A stretch of DNA of 64,000 bases from Channa striata (GCA_033026295.1 CM065179.1:21073275-21137274), one strand, 5' to 3'. Counted from the first letter of the stretch, positions 12,501 through 27,400 are shown. Notes: generated by a model from the letters alone, not told the origin. Numbers and translations: made by a program.

Positions 12501-13080
12501 GGATCACACAGATATCTATAGCATGAGTAAAATCAAAAGGTTTATCAGCCCTCTTTTTATTAGTTCAATATTTACTAGATGTAAGACTAATGTAAAGTTA
12601 CAGACCTAAAAAACTCTTCACAACAGTTTACAAGCAATGCATCTGAGTTGTCATTTGGAAAAGGAATTCATCAGCAATGGTAATGTGTTTATTGGTTGTT
12701 GTCAAGTCCTACTACCTTACATCTACATTTTTCTGTTATAGCACAATTTCTATAATCTGTCCTCTAAAGTGGACTAAGCAAATTTCATAATACCACACTA
12801 AACGCTCGTTTGACATCAACCTGAAGACTATGGTTAAGTGGGAATGCTGGCCACCCTTGAGCAAGGCACCAATATTGCTCGATTTTTGTCTGCTGACAGT
12901 TAATGAGTTTTTTGCTTTTTAACATAGCATAGCCACTTATTACGATCTTTGAATTATGTTTTCATGTCATGCTGTTATAATTTATATATCATAACATAAT
13001 TTAGTAGGGTGTGATCTTGTGAATTATGTAATTGGGAAATTAGAACAATAACATCCCACCTCACACGACACCGCAAAACA
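9600..13080. other. Intergenic region between divergent scml2 and cdkl5
   Basis: No exon-like sequence. AT-rich with low-complexity runs: TAATAATAAT / AATAAGAATAAG at about 10105-10160, A11 near 10510, and a CATA microsatellite at about 12148-12170. The flanking genes are transcribed away from each other, so this region holds both promoters. Confidence 0.6.
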
Positions 13081-13084
13081 CTTT

Positions 13085-13338
13085 TCGCCCCTTGCATCCG
13101 TTCTGCTGTCTGATTGGCCCAGAAGAAGTGGGCGTTCGAATATAAAAAAATAAAAACAACAGTTTTCACCGTTTTCATTGGTCGTCGTCACGCCACTCAA
13201 ACTGTTGCTTGGTGATATGCTTGCAGCTTGTCAACCGCACGATCCAGTTACTGTAGCTGTCTGCTGCAATGAAAATATCTTCGTTGGTGGGTGGATATAT
13301 GGGCCCAGTTCCATCATTTTTTACCAAACACTGACTGA
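13085..13338 (+). promoter_or_regulatory. cdkl5: cdkl5 promoter and untranslated first exon
   Basis: Two inverted CCAAT boxes (GATTGGCCC at about 13112, CATTGGTCG at about 13177) and a local rise in CpG precede a clean donor, GACTGA|GTAAGT, at 13338/13339. This is the only good candidate for the upstream exon that must precede the first translated exon. The exon carries a 21-codon uORF at 13269-13334. The transcription start is not determined. Confidence 0.6.
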
Positions 13339-15130
13339 GTAAGTACTTTATCTTATCGAGATATGTACAAGAAATGCTAGTTTGAGGTATAATGTGGATA
13401 TCTTCAACGGAAGCTCACGAGAAAGGCAATGTTACCAAGGTTGGGGTTTGTTTTTAGCTAATTTGCGGTTTTGTGTCTTGGATCAGGCAGAACCCCAAAG
13501 CAAAATAGAAGCCGTGTAAACAGAGTCCAGGCTAGAAAGCTGTAAATGCGAGGGTTCTCTTCAGGTAGCCATATATGTGACTTGTTGGATTTATTGCTGC
13601 TCTGCATAGAGAATGTGGGAGCTACATTCATTCTGTGGGCAGTCGTACAGGCGAGCTACAGTCCCTGTTATCAACAAGGATTTCTGCATGCTGTCATTTA
13701 GGACATAAAACGACTGCAACAAGCAACAGGACAAGTCTATGACCAATATTTACACACACCACAAATATGTCTGACTATTTCTAATCATTACATTTTTTTA
13801 TTGCATGCACATATATTTATGCTGGCGGTTGTACTGTTATAGTGCTGTTTCTGAAAGTGTCTACACAAATAACCACAAATGGCAGTGACGTTGTCATCAG
13901 AATCCGTTAAGTTCTCACCTATATGTCTAATCTTAATGATTTTAAACTCAATTCAGGCTTTCACAGCAGTGCATTGATCATACAGGGAGGTTTAAAGGTC
14001 CTGTATTGTGAATTCCACTGAGGCGGTCGATTACCACGCATGAGTCATTCTGTTGATAGTGACAAAATATATGATCCACAGCAATGCCCAGTGCATTCTT
14101 GATCATATTAGCCTCTTAGGTCTGGGCCTGGCGAGTAGTTGGCCGAAATCTGCTTTGGAAAACAATAGGCTGCATGCCACTGCATGTAGGTTGTGAATTG
14201 AAGAGGAGAAGGAAACCCATTTGGACCTTTAGTGTCTGTTTAAAGGGCTAAACATTTTCTCTTCAAGATTGTTGTTTGAGTTTACTCTCCTATCATTCTC
14301 CTCAAGTTTATCCTCAGTTTTTATCCGTACCTGTGTTGATGTTGTGCGGCTGAATAAGATAAGGGAGTAAAAGAGCGCACAGTGATGTTTAGTGTTCTGG
14401 GAGACAGCGTTTATTTTGGTGCCAAGGTTTTGCATACTGATGAGCAGCTCCTGTGCCCACAGCTCCGTAGGAGACTGGGAGTGTGAGTAAGCCACGCAAG
14501 TCCTTGGGCTTTCCAGCAAAAGAAATGAAATGGAGGAAGCGGTATCTGGAGTCTTTTCTGATTCAATAAGTGTAAAGAGTGTGTGGATACAGAGGAGATC
14601 ATTGTAAGAGATTATGTGGTGTTGTTTCACTTTCCCAAAATGCCAGGAATACTGCAAAGAACTTTGGAGCATTTGTGCTGGGTGTCTTTCTTGATTATTG
14701 TCATGAAGTACAGTGAACTACATATGTGTAAAGCAAGAGATATGATACCTTATTATTTACTGTACGTGAAGGGGCAGTCCACTGATTTTGCACTTAAAGG
14801 ACATCTTAGTCATCATTTACTCAGCTTGTGAAACAGTGTAATGTTGTGTTCTGTGGTTCTAGAGATGCTTTGTAAAACCCTGGAAAATAACCCTGATGAC
14901 ATAATTTAAGTTAGGCATAAAAAAGAAGAAATAATTGATTCAGAACGTGCTTTATAGCATGGGAGCATTAAGTTTAAAAGATGAAAACATTTGAAAGTCA
15001 GGAAAGGCACGATCTCAGATAATAACAAATTGCTTTATCGGAATTTCAGGAGCCAGCATTACTAAAGTTTGATTCACAAAAGGGATTAAAGGTCAGAGTG
15101 TTTACGTTTCTGCTGCACTGATTTTCTTTT
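13339..15130 (+). other. cdkl5: cdkl5 intron 1, no gene seen
   Basis: Sequence between the untranslated first exon and the first translated exon. Open frames here on either strand show no recognisable protein family. Confidence 0.5.
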
Positions 15131-15426
15131 TTTAGTCCATCTGTCCGTGTCTGTGTTTGTGTTCTGACTAAGGCCATGGTGCTTCATATGTGGCATTTGC
15201 AGGTTGAATGCATTATTGAGGATAGTGAGGAATATATCATGCATGTTTTCACACAAGGTTTTTGTGCAGGTGAGGACGACCCACAGACAGGGGGATGTGT
15301 TGGATATTATGGCTTACAGCCAATGTACGCCTCCTGGGAGCCAACAGCTGGCCGCCTCATGCCATCCTGTAGCCAGGCTCCTCCGCCTGAGCTCCACGCA
15401 CCCCGCACAACATACCTTTTGACTTC

Positions 15427-15490
15427 ATGAAGATCCTTGACTTCGGTGATGTAATGAATAAATTTGAAGTCCTCGGGATTGTGGGTGAAG
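15427..15490 (+). CDS. cdkl5: cdkl5 coding exon 1 (start codon)
   Basis: 64 bp, phase 0 to 1. Encodes MKILDFGDVMNKFEVLG and the start of the glycine-rich loop. The donor GAAG|GTGAGA is good. The exon's 5' end is uncertain: possible acceptors are TTTTTTTAG at 15135 and TTTGCAG at 15202. Either would leave extra upstream ATGs (for example at 15176 or 15204) in the leader. Confidence 0.92.
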
Positions 15491-18400
15491 GTGAGAGCAC
15501 GCATTAACTTAAAATGAAACAACCGGAAAAAAATAAAACATGTTTTACACATCTCCAGTGTAGTCTTCAGCCACAACTTTCTGTGTAAACAAGAACACTC
15601 GAAATTTGTTGTAGTGATGTGTGAGCAATTATTTGATTGTTTATATCCAATATGCCTGGGGAACAAAGCCATTAACAGCCTGACCTGTTGTTCATGTCTG
15701 TGGAACTCAGTAAGGTCAAGGAGATTTAAAAAAAAAAAAAAATTCATTACAAAGAATTAAAAAAAAAAGAACGCTATGCTGTGACCTGGATTTAGACACT
15801 TGTGAAATAGAAATAAAGTTGTAGTATTTGGGATTACATTTTACTGTTGTAAATGTCAGTGGGACAAGGTAGTTTCATACTTAAGTTCCCCCAGAATGCT
15901 TCCAGTATCTTTCTTTTTGCTTGAGTCACTTGGTTGATATGAAATGGCAGAGGTCCTGAGGTGAGGACACCCACTTCTCCCAGTTTTAACACCTTCACTC
16001 ATACATTGTAGAAGTTTTAAAATGTGTGTGTAATGTGTCACTAGAGGATATGGGGACACTTGAAAGCTTTGAAAGCTGAGTCCCTGTCCAACGATGAGGT
16101 CTGGAAGTATAACGGCAGTTTTTCGTACCACGTTAAACTACAAAGTTCTAGAAATGTGTTAGTCCAAATCTGCTTTCTGCTTTTAAAATCACTGCACAGT
16201 GTGCTCCACTTGATCGAGCACCATAGATTTTTCCTCTGTGATCTTGGGGTCAGTCAATTTTGCTAATGACGTAGGCCTGAATGCTGCATGGAGGCTCACC
16301 CAAACAATTAAAATACTCTTTGAAGTCTATTGGATGAAGTTTTTACCACTTTATTTTTTGAAGGAAAATGACAATCTCTAAACCAATGTTAAAAAGCACT
16401 GGCAATAATGAATAGTACATCTAATTTATAGTTTAAGCCTTTAAAGTGTCCAAACTGTGTAAGAAAAATGTAAATGTATTGGCCTCTTGAAGCGAGAGAT
16501 TGGCTTCCTGTATCACCAGTGTGCTTATGAAGAAGCATGGAGCAGTTTGTCATATGCCTGCTCAGTCCAAGAATTCCTCTTGAACCCTTAGGGGATGTGT
16601 TAGTGTGACTGCCAGGGTCGATAACATCCGAACTACGCTAGTTGCCAACACTTGTGTCCTACTTTCTAAGCCACCTGTCCTTCTATAGGAAAGGATGTTT
16701 TTCTTAATTCACATGAACATATGAGAGGTATTAAAAAGAAGTCCCTCTTCTCTTTGAAGTAAAACAGGCTCAGTAGGATCTAAACTTGTTAGTGCTTGTA
16801 AGCAACTTTATGAATGGGTCTTTGTCTCTGTATATGTATGAGTGTAGATCACACTGGCATAATAACTAGAAATCAAAATTATAAAAACTAATTTGAAAAT
16901 ATTATTCCTGGTGTAATGTAATTGACCTCGCTCTACTTAAATGTAGAAATAGTGCCTAGAATATTCTTAACCTTCACTCTATGATCAGCTGTAGTAAATT
17001 TGTTAAACATGCTGTTTGATTCTTTTTTAGGTGCCTATGGTGTTGTTTTGAAGTGCAGACACAAGGTAAGAAATTTTGAGGGTAATCACCTCAACTGTGT
17101 CATTTTGTCAAACCATTCCCTTCATTTTGTTTACCAAATCGTCATCCTGGGATTCCCACATGAAAAAGTTATAATGGGAGGTCAATAAAAGCAATACCTT
17201 ACTTGTTATTGTCAACAAATCCCATCAAAAGACCTAAATCAACAATCAATATATAATTCCAAATATTGTTTATGTAATCAGACATACAACACATCTTGGG
17301 TATGTTTTTCTTCATGCAATACTGTTGCCCAAAAACCTTAAAAATACATTAGTGTGGACAACAATTGGACTAAGTTGTATATTTCTTCATTTGAATAAAG
17401 ATGGTTGCTGTAGATTACTTTAAAGCCAGCTTCACACACTAAACAACATCCTCCTGCTCTAGACCTACAGTGTCTAAATGTTTGAGGAAGTGCTTTAAAT
17501 TATTTAGTTAATGCATGTAATTTTTAATTCTTCAGCTGCTACCAAAAACCCTTGGGGCGGAGAACCACGGAGTAGGGAAGTTGTAGACCAATGGAAACAT
17601 TATTGGTTTAGGCCTTTTTGTTGGCTATGTTGACAGTAATGAATTTAACATAGAGAATATCAACAGCCTGGATATTGGATTAGCTTGAAAAAACATGTTA
17701 GTGGTTTGTGTCTGCTGAAAGATTAAGCCCGGAGAACATCAGATGTAGATGGTGTGTTTTTTAAAGGTGGTTTGTTTAAAACAAATGGTTTTCATGCACC
17801 AGGTCACTCCACTGTAGTTTACTGCAGCTGTCCTGCACCCTAGAATTACTGTGATGCCTTAAGTGGCCTCTACGGACGGCTGTATAATTGGTTATAGGCC
17901 GTTTGTCTCTGCTTGGGTTCTTCAGTAAGAAGGATGTTCTTTAAATGGTAGCAAATTTGTCAACTTAAATTCTTCCACTACTCTGCCACTTCATTTGTTT
18001 TCATTCATGTATAAACCGCTCTGATACATTGTGGTGAAGCAATTATTTTATAATTATAATAAGAATAGAAAAAACAAACTAGACAAAAAAAATAAAATAA
18101 AAATAAGGCAGGAAGGCTCTGAAAAGCAGAAGACCCACACTGCAATAATAGCCTTGTCATCTCGGTCCATTTAAGGAAGAGGCTGTGCCAGAAATTGACA
18201 GCAGTCCAGCAGAGAAACTAACTACCTCCTACTTCCACACATTTGCAGGAAACAGACAAAACAATTTCTGAGCCTTTTCTCATCAAACCCTGTGATGTTT
18301 TGCTTGTACAATTTTGTACTTCAGCTGCCTTTGGTATATGTTTAATACAGCAGTGACCTTACTGAATGTATGCATTAACCATGTTTCCAGTGCCTAAGAA

Positions 18401-21400
18401 GTCAAAGACAACAGGACCAATATTTGACGTTGAGGAAACACTCCACTAAGCTGGACTCACCGCCAATAATTACCTAGCTTTATTTTTTAGAGTAATTAAT
18501 CCCACATTGAATCCAGGGCAGGTGCAAATGCCAGTGTTTTCCATTTTATACAAGCAAACTCGCACCAGTGCACCTCAGCTTGGTCTACAGAACAGATGGA
18601 CACTGGCGATTTGTCTTTAAGGGCCAGAACATACCAAGCCAACCAATGTCAGGCTGTCTGGAAGCGTCCGGCAGCCTAGCCTTTGCAGCGTGTCCCACAC
18701 CACTGGCATTAGTTGTACCCCGAGTGAAAGAGACCAGTCTGGTTGGCTGTTCGGCTTAGTGAATCAGTAAACCAGAAGGGGCCACAAGATTAACAATGCC
18801 AGAGTCAACAATTATACTGTTGTTATAACGTCTTATCAGACATAGCCTCACTTAGAAGTAGTGATAGCAAGCCATAGTCATGTAAAAATAGTAAGCCAGT
18901 GCTGTTGTGTTCACGTTGTACTTGTGCGTTGCCAGGTCTTCCGCTTTCTTCTCCTCTTCTGCTCATGCAAGCCAGAGTATGCAATGCTACATGCATGTTG
19001 TCTTGTTGGCCAAGACCGAGCCGACACAGCTGTTTGTCTTCGCTGTTGTTTTTTCCATTTTGGCTTGGTGTGTCAGACGTCATACTCTTGTTACTGTGTG
19101 TATCAGTGTTATCATGAGGATAATTGCATTGCATTTTATTTGAGACATATATCACAATGGTTTATTTTAAAGCTTATTTGTCAGCCAATGCAAATCTTTT
19201 TGGCTGGTATTACAGTATCAAGGACAGTTCATGTGTTGTGGTGGAAACCAGCTAAGGCTAAAATAAAAGTGGCCTTACATTGGCTCTAGTGTAATTCGAA
19301 TGCCCAGTGATGGCTAGATGTGTAAATATGCAACTGTTTTGTAACACAAAGAGCATAGCAATTTTGTAAAGTTGGGCAACAATAATGTGTTGTTTCAAAC
19401 TGACAAACTGAGCCCAGCAAGTCAGTCAGTCAGTTTTACTTGATTTATTAAGAAGCTGTTGATTAAAGAACAGACATGAAAAGATTGACCCAAAGAGTAA
19501 AGCACATCAGCCAAACCTTATAACGGTGAACAGAGAATGGCCTATTTTTTTTGATCCATGAAGATTTGGTGTGGAGGAGCAGTTTTGCAGCACACTGCGC
19601 CAACAGTGCTACACTATGGTTTACTGTCTGTTGAACTGAACAACTGAAGAGAATATTCACCAGTTGTGTTTCCATAAATTTATAAAGCCAACTTAGAATG
19701 TCTTATGAATCAATGCGTTGCTTTTTTAATATTTTCCTGGCATATAATAAACGACTAATGCTCCCCTAGAAGTCTGACAATTTGCAACACTAGCTGGACT
19801 GTGTGTGTTGGACATATAATAATATATGCTTGATATGGTAGAATATATGTTAGTGACATTACTGCTTGCTGTGTGAAAGCACGGGAGGATGAATTTTCTG
19901 GCCGCAGATCAATATGGACCAGTGCCATTTGGAAAGTATTGTATTGTTAATGTGAATGAACTGACATGTTATTTTCAAGAGCTAACTCACAGATCTATGC
20001 TGCATAATTATACGTCCATACACAGACCCGGGCACATGTTCAAACATTTACTGACACTTACAGAGCAGAACCATACATAGGTTTACAAAGGGGTTGATAC
20101 TGTGAAGGCAGAGACGTGTGCTGGCCAGAGAAAATGGCTGCATTTCTATGGAACAACTGCTGCTGAGTCGCAGCTGCTCGTGCTTACAGAACATACTTAT
20201 TTCATCAGTGACACACCCCTCGGATCTGTTTTATACAATACATGTATTTAACGGGAATACTTGGATTCAAGAAAGAACGGAGGCCAGATATAGAAAGGCT
20301 GCAAACAGACAAGTGTGCGCTCACTGATTTCCTCACAGTAGTCTGAATCCTGGATGCCCTCATATAGGATTACCATCTGAACACAGACTTAAAACAGAAC
20401 CAACATTATTTGAAAGTTGTAGTCAGGCCAAAGCAAATTCTTGTATGTGGACGATTTATGTTATAAGAGCTACACTTTTTCTATAGTGATCCTGAAATTA
20501 TACCATACAAAGAAAAAATATACAGCCCTCCATCTGTCAAAATAGGCTACTGTTGCTGAATTGGCTGCACATAAGCTGTTGCAGCATCATTAGACAAACA
20601 ATACAATAAAAAAAATGGATTTGAATGGGATTTTGCTGCTGGTAAAGGGTTTTCCAGATTTTACCACACCCTTTGCTAAATTGAGTTCTCCGTCTCTGCG
20701 TGTCAAAAGGTTTGTGCACACTAGTTACACAGAAAAGCTTTTTTCTTTTAGCTCTGTCTCATGTATTAGTTATTTCTTCTCCATGTACAGTTAATGGATC
20801 ACCAGTGGAACACGTGTAGGTTCACTACATTACTGCTCTCTAACGTGGGAATACAGACGTTTAGTTGTGGGGTCAATCAGCTTTAAGGATCCTGCATCTA
20901 CATCCACACATTTGCTAATTGAACCACATAGATACTGCAGATCCCCTCTTAACTGTTGATCCATGATAAAGTCCTATGGATTTTGTCAGTTTTTTGTAAG
21001 TTAATTAAGAGACTAGGCTGTATTCACATAGACATTTGCTGTGTTGGTGGGGGCGTGCTGTTTCAGTCACTGGTGAGAAATTGAACTACAATTTTTGGTA
21101 TTCCATTTGGAGAAACTGATTTCCTTATTTACTTAGATACAAACATGCAGCATGATGGCTGGAAATATGGTGGATTTACTCCTTTCAAAAGTTATGGTAA
21201 CATGACTTTCATTGTGGCAATGTTAAGATAAAAAGTTCTGCATTCCTAGTGTTGCACTCAGCTGTAGACACAAAAGGTGATTGTTTAATGAATGAAACTG
21301 AGCTTGAGAGAGATGAAACAGCTGGCCAGGCACTGCCTGAAGTGAGCATAACTAGTGGTTTGGAATCATTGAGGAAATTCTGGAACACATTGACTTGGCA

Positions 21401-24400
21401 ATGTGCACGGTGGAAACAGGCACAGAGAATAAATTATGACGTACATGCTTGTGACTTAAATGTTGCGTGTCACCGAGGAGGCATTTGGATGGAACCCTGA
21501 GTGGTGCTGTAGATTAAAAAAGGGAATTTTATATATTAAGCATGTAGTCTTAAATCTGATTTATCATTTTCGATCGGTTGTCACCTACAGTAAATGGCCG
21601 TCATTTACTTTGTTGTAGTCATACTGAACTTTCCTCTCGCGTTTGTGCTTGGTCATTTTTGCTGCTGTGGTCACGTTTGTTCATTGTGACTAAACTGAGA
21701 ATATCAGTGTTGAGATTGGAAACCACCCTTTTTGCTTTTTCCAGCTTGACACCGAGTTCATCGACACACACATTATGAGGCATGTTTGCTCAGTGTAGAT
21801 TACATGGCGAGCTGCCTTGCATATCACTCTTAGTTGATCAAGCAAACAGTTTTACATTAAAATGAAAACACATTTTAAAGAGTTGAGTTATATATTGTAC
21901 CTGACTAAAATGTAAGAGATATTTTATCAGAAACCTTGATTTCATTGAACTAGCCAAATGCATATTTACCCATGTTTGCCATTTTGCTTCATATAATGCT
22001 TTCGAATTTATGGATAAATAACCTTCTAAACAAAAACGGTTGCAAACTGAGGTGACTCTGTCTCTCAGTGTCCTTGAGCGTGTGACACACTATCAGTTTA
22101 CCACTAGTTTCGGTGTAAGGATACTGTACAAGGGACCTCTTCATTCACAAGTAAAGCATTTTCTGTTTAAGTTCAACTTCAGAGCAAGTCAGATACAAAG
22201 GCGTCTGTCTTGCAGGTAATCTAAATCCTGGATAAGGCTTGTGCACGGCCAACGACAGCTCTGATAGTATGTGGCTGTGTGTGAGAGGGTCAGCATTTCT
22301 GAGGTGTATATTTATGTAAGCGTCGAACATCTCTTAGGAATGCCCACTACACACAGCGGCACCCTGAATGTACTTATCACCCAATGAACTGGTTTTCCAT
22401 AGCGTTTTTGTCTACAAAGAGGTAAAACATTCATGGCGCCCCGGCCGTGTCGCCACCGCCAAGTGTTTTGAAGAGTGAGGGTTTAAATTAGCCGCTGTTG
22501 ATGTCATTAATTGTAAGAGATTCTTTTAAGAAAAGCCCAGCTGTGGCTGTGGGGGTGCTCAGGCTACACAGTTGTTGAATCTTAGCCAGCAACAAAGCGC
22601 AGTGTAAATGCAGTCATACATTTGCACCACTGTATCCCACAGAGAACCAAGCTGCAGATATATTTGTCATAAGTAAAAACAAAAGAGTTTTCAAATGATC
22701 AAAAAAATCTGTTTCACAGAGATGTGTGATAACTGCTACACAGAGATATTTTGAAGAAGATTGCAGAACAGGTGTGTTTACCATCTTCTATATTTATTAA
22801 AATAACTGTAAAGATGTCTCTTTTTCATACAAAAAAAAGTAAATGATAAATACAGCCTGTACATTAACACGGCTTTTGGTAAACATACAGTACACCTGCC
22901 AATTTTGTTTTTGTTGATAGTCTACAAGCTTGTTACCTCCTTACCTAATTGCCTGCTTGGCACATAGCACATATAAAAATAAGATCCCATTACAGTGTTG
23001 ACAGAATACTGATGAGAAAGCATAGAAGCAGCAGGTGTAAATGCAAGGCTGTGAACATGTTTATTATCCACATAACATACCCACATTCATATTGCAGTTT
23101 TGCATTTTTAACAGTTTACATTTGCTTTAATATTTAATATTCCCAGTAGAATTTCAATCATGCAGCCCTGATCACATTAATTAATTAGTTAATGCATTAT
23201 GTATCATGCATGTTGTATTTTTTTATATTCTTATTTTTAAATAAATAGCAAGAGAAAGGATTTCCAGCTATGTCGAAGTCTTTAGATCTTGAGAATGAGA
23301 CTCCCACAGACCTCTCTGGACCCTCCCAAAAAATTCCAACCAGTCCTACTGTACATTCAGTCTTTGATCTGCATGCCAACAACATACACACTCCTGCCCA
23401 CCTGCTCTTCTTTTACAACCACTGCTCACTGCAGCGTGGCTCACCTGCTGGCTTCTGCAAGCTGGCCAATCAGAAACAAGCGGGCTGGCCAGGTTGGAGT
23501 GGCTGTTTTTTAAAAACTAAAATAAAAAATAATAGCTACATTTTTGAAATTCTACAATATATCCTACAACCTTTTTATGGATAAAGTACACATCAAAATT
23601 AGGCTTACAAATTTGTATTTGCATAAAGTATGATTAATATGAGGTGCCTGTGTTCTTTAAATTGAGGATTTGGGGTTCAGTACTTTCTAGTTAAGCATGT
23701 TTAATTTTAAAAATAAGAATTAAGCTGATTAAGAGATTTGAATATTAAAAGTTGTTAAAAATGAGGCAGTGCAGCTGAGGGAAGAACATCAGCTTGAATT
23801 GATTGTCGAATAAAAATACCTCTTGACAGGAATGCCAGTTTCTAAGTAATGCACTGACATCCTTGATCCCTGTCCTACTAATATGTGACAAGTGGACAGC
23901 TACGTTACCATGGTTAATGTCATCATCTAATAAATTCGACAGTTTCATTAATAATCTTCTGTAAAAAACATTGCTATGATTGCTTACTGTGCCCAGGTTA
24001 ACACTGAATAATCAATTTCATTGTGAAATGTAAACATAGTTTCTAGAGATCAGGTAAAAGCATCATATGATCATATGAGTCATTATATTAGTAACTAAGT
24101 TAGTAACTCATCCTTATTAGTTAGTTAGTCATCCTATTATTAGTAAGTGCGCAAAAACATATGTGGAACATGGCAGTGGGAGCAAACAGGCACAATGCTT
24201 TCTGCTTATGGTGAAGGCTCCTGGCAGCTCTTGTATAGTGTGGGGTTGTCTCTTCCTGGCATGGTTCAGGTTCACAAAAGCCCTGAGGCCCAAAGAGAGA
24301 TGCCAACACGGAGCCATTCTTAGTAAGCTTGATCAGCCAATGGTGAAGCAGCATGCAACCAGTCTATGATATGTTTTTTTTTTCAAATGATACAACAAAT

Positions 24401-27400
24401 ATAGAATCATATACATGTAAAGGTCTTTTGATGTTTTACAGTATTTTGTCGCAAGTCCTTTTTTCGTGTGCCAGATAGCATAGCACTGTGGTCACCTCTG
24501 CTCTTATCAAGTTGACAACATTTTAATGAACTTTATAAACTTTATTATTTTAATGAACAACATTACTACAACCTTGTCACAATTATCTGTATCAAAGAGT
24601 AAACGAGTCACTGAAATATACCATTCTCTCTGAAATCTCTGTTCTCTTTTAAATAAAAGTTACAAATGTTTTTGGGAATAATCTTTGTTAAACTTGTTAA
24701 TCCCCTCATGAGGAAAAGAGATTTTTTTTTTGTTTGTTTCTATTTGCCATTTATCTCTTTGCCTGATGTAGCTATTGTCAGCTATAGTAACATAATGGTC
24801 TAAGACAAATTTATCAGCAGCAGATACTGAAATGAAGATCTTTGGTCAAATTTTGGCAAAGTTATTCTATGGTTATAATGAACTAGCTTTCTTTGTCTTG
24901 TAGCTGTAACTTGATGTTTCCATGGTAACAAATTTATGGGTGAAATTTTTCAAGAGCAGTGATGCTCAAAGGAATATTTTGACAGTTTGGGAAATATATT
25001 CAGTCTCTTGGTTAGAGTGAGATACACAATTTGATACCATTCAGTCTGGTAAATATAAAGCTACCATAAGAATTTGCTTTAACTCACAGTAGCTTAGGAT
25101 ACAGTAAATATTAGAAAGCAGGATAAACAAAACCCAAAAAGCTACATTACTCTACAAATCTAATCAAACAAGCAACTAATCAAATGTGCATTGTATTAGC
25201 TATCAATTTCACATTTCATTTTTTATGTAAAAGAATGTGTCAGTAAGTTACACAGCCTGACTTTAACTATAATAACATCCCGGGGCTCTGTGCAAGAACT
25301 GTTATAATTAGCGCCTCTTCGGCTGCTAATAGCAGTTGATGTTAGTAACACTGCTGCAGAAGAAAGTCCCTCATTTTCCACTCTGTACATTATATTGTAA
25401 AACACAGTGACACATTATGTAAAATGCAGGCACAAGGTGATCTCAAGCAGCAGACAAGTACATTAAAACAGCACAAGGTCAATAGAAACTATTAGCATTT
25501 TTGTGACACTAATGACACACTAATTTGTAGAGGCACAGCAGTTGTTTCTCATCAACAATGAATTTGAGAAACATGTCCCCAACAAGCGTGATATATGTGT
25601 GTACACATATAATACAGTATGTGCAAACATTATAACTCCGAGTAACTTTACATGGGTAATTTATCCTTTAATTCTGTGTCACTTTGCCCGCTGAGAAGAA
25701 ATCCATTATCTTTCGTAAATGGTTCCTTTACATTTGCATTGCTTTTGCTTGTGATTTTGAGATGTTAAATGGAGATACCACAGTGTTTCAAAATGACTAA
25801 TTAGTGTATTGACAAGATCTTTTAAGCCCATCTCTGTTTTATGAGCTGCCATGTAGCACCAAGTGAGTCACCACCACTCTTCAGTCATCTGTTGTTTGTC
25901 CTATCTTGATCCATAAATGTTCCTTTTCTGGATTGTCTATTATTTTAGTATTGCTTCATCTTCAGTGTTTAGGTTGCGTAACCAATAGCACAGATAATAG
26001 AATAGACATGGTCGGCTTAAATTTTGTTCCTCCTAAATAAGCTGAGTTGCTGTCAGTAACAACTAGATTTATTTAGTGGAGAAGAAAGTCTATCCACCCC
26101 CTTTGAAGAGAACAGTTATTTTTGCACCCAGTGAACAGAAACTGGGACATGAGAGGAAAAAGGACTTTAGCATCTAGCATTAAATGGGCCACCTTGAAAG
26201 GAACACTTGTCTATGTGGGCCTATCAGGAGCCAGAGAGAATCAGAGAGAGAGAGAGAGAGATGTAAGAGAGGACACACGTTTCCTGTCTGAATGTTAAAT
26301 CATCGTCCCCTGACAGACGGAAACTATTTTAAGATTAATTCTGAAGCATTGTCGAGGGCAGACTGTCAGGCCCAGTCCACCTGTTGATCCACAATTAGTG
26401 ACTAAAGTCTATCCACGTGGGTTTGCATTCAGTTAACTCGTCTAGTAATTAATTCCATCCATCTATTATCTGTACCCACGTATCCTGTTCAGGGTCGTGG
26501 GGAGGCTGGATCCTACCCTAGGTGTGATTGGGTGAGAGGTAGGGTACACCCTGGAGAGTCTATGTCAGGGCCAACACAGAGAGACACGCACAGGCAGACA
26601 ACCATCTATCCAGCCATTGTCTGTAAGCGCTTATCCTGTTCACGGTCGTGGGAGTTGGAGGGGTGGAGCCTTTCCCAGCTGTCATAGGGCAAGAGAGAGA
26701 TGGGTGACATCCTGGACATGTCACCAGTCTATCTCAGGGCCAACAGAGAAAGGCAAACACAGACAGACTCCCATATAAAGGAAAACGAGACCTGGAAACC
26801 AGGGTTTTCCTATGCTGAAGTTCTTGATTTACCCCTATAGTTAAGTCCTGTTAGTTTATGGCTGATTTGCATCTCTGGTTGTCACTTGTCAAGGCATGTG
26901 ATAACGCTGGTATTACCTGCGGTCTCCTAAAGTTACTCAAGTATTGGTTCTGCAGCCCGCTCCCAAGACATGCTCCAATCCAAAAGAGAAATCTCTGGGA
27001 CTGCTATTTAAATTTGGTATACGGTACGACATGACTGACCACACCTCTGTACAGCATCACTGTACAGAGGTGTGTCGAATTCTTGCAAATTAGGGATGTG
27101 TCGGATATTTCATCTTTAATGTCTATTTAAAGCTAGAATATGCAGCTTGCAATGCTACTGTTAACACAAGACGCCATCAAAACAGTCTTCCCCACCCTTC
27201 AACTTAAATTCAACTTTATTTATATATCGCCAATTCACAACAGCCATCTCAAGGCACTTTACCAAATAAAGTCAAGACTATACAAACATTTAGAGAAAAC
27301 CCAACAAATTCCCCTTGAGCTAGCCATAGGCAACAATGGAGAGAAAAAACTCCCTTTAACGGAAGAAACCTCCAGCAGAACCAGGCTCAGGGTGGGTGGC

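Noticed and set aside
14229..14672. 147-codon minus-strand open frame in cdkl5 intron 1
   Set aside because: No recognisable domain, no splice context, and composition like the surrounding intron.
18861..19289. 142-codon plus-strand open frame rich in Cys/Phe/Leu
   Set aside because: Looks like translated T-rich intron; overlapping frames are open too and no family resemblance was seen.
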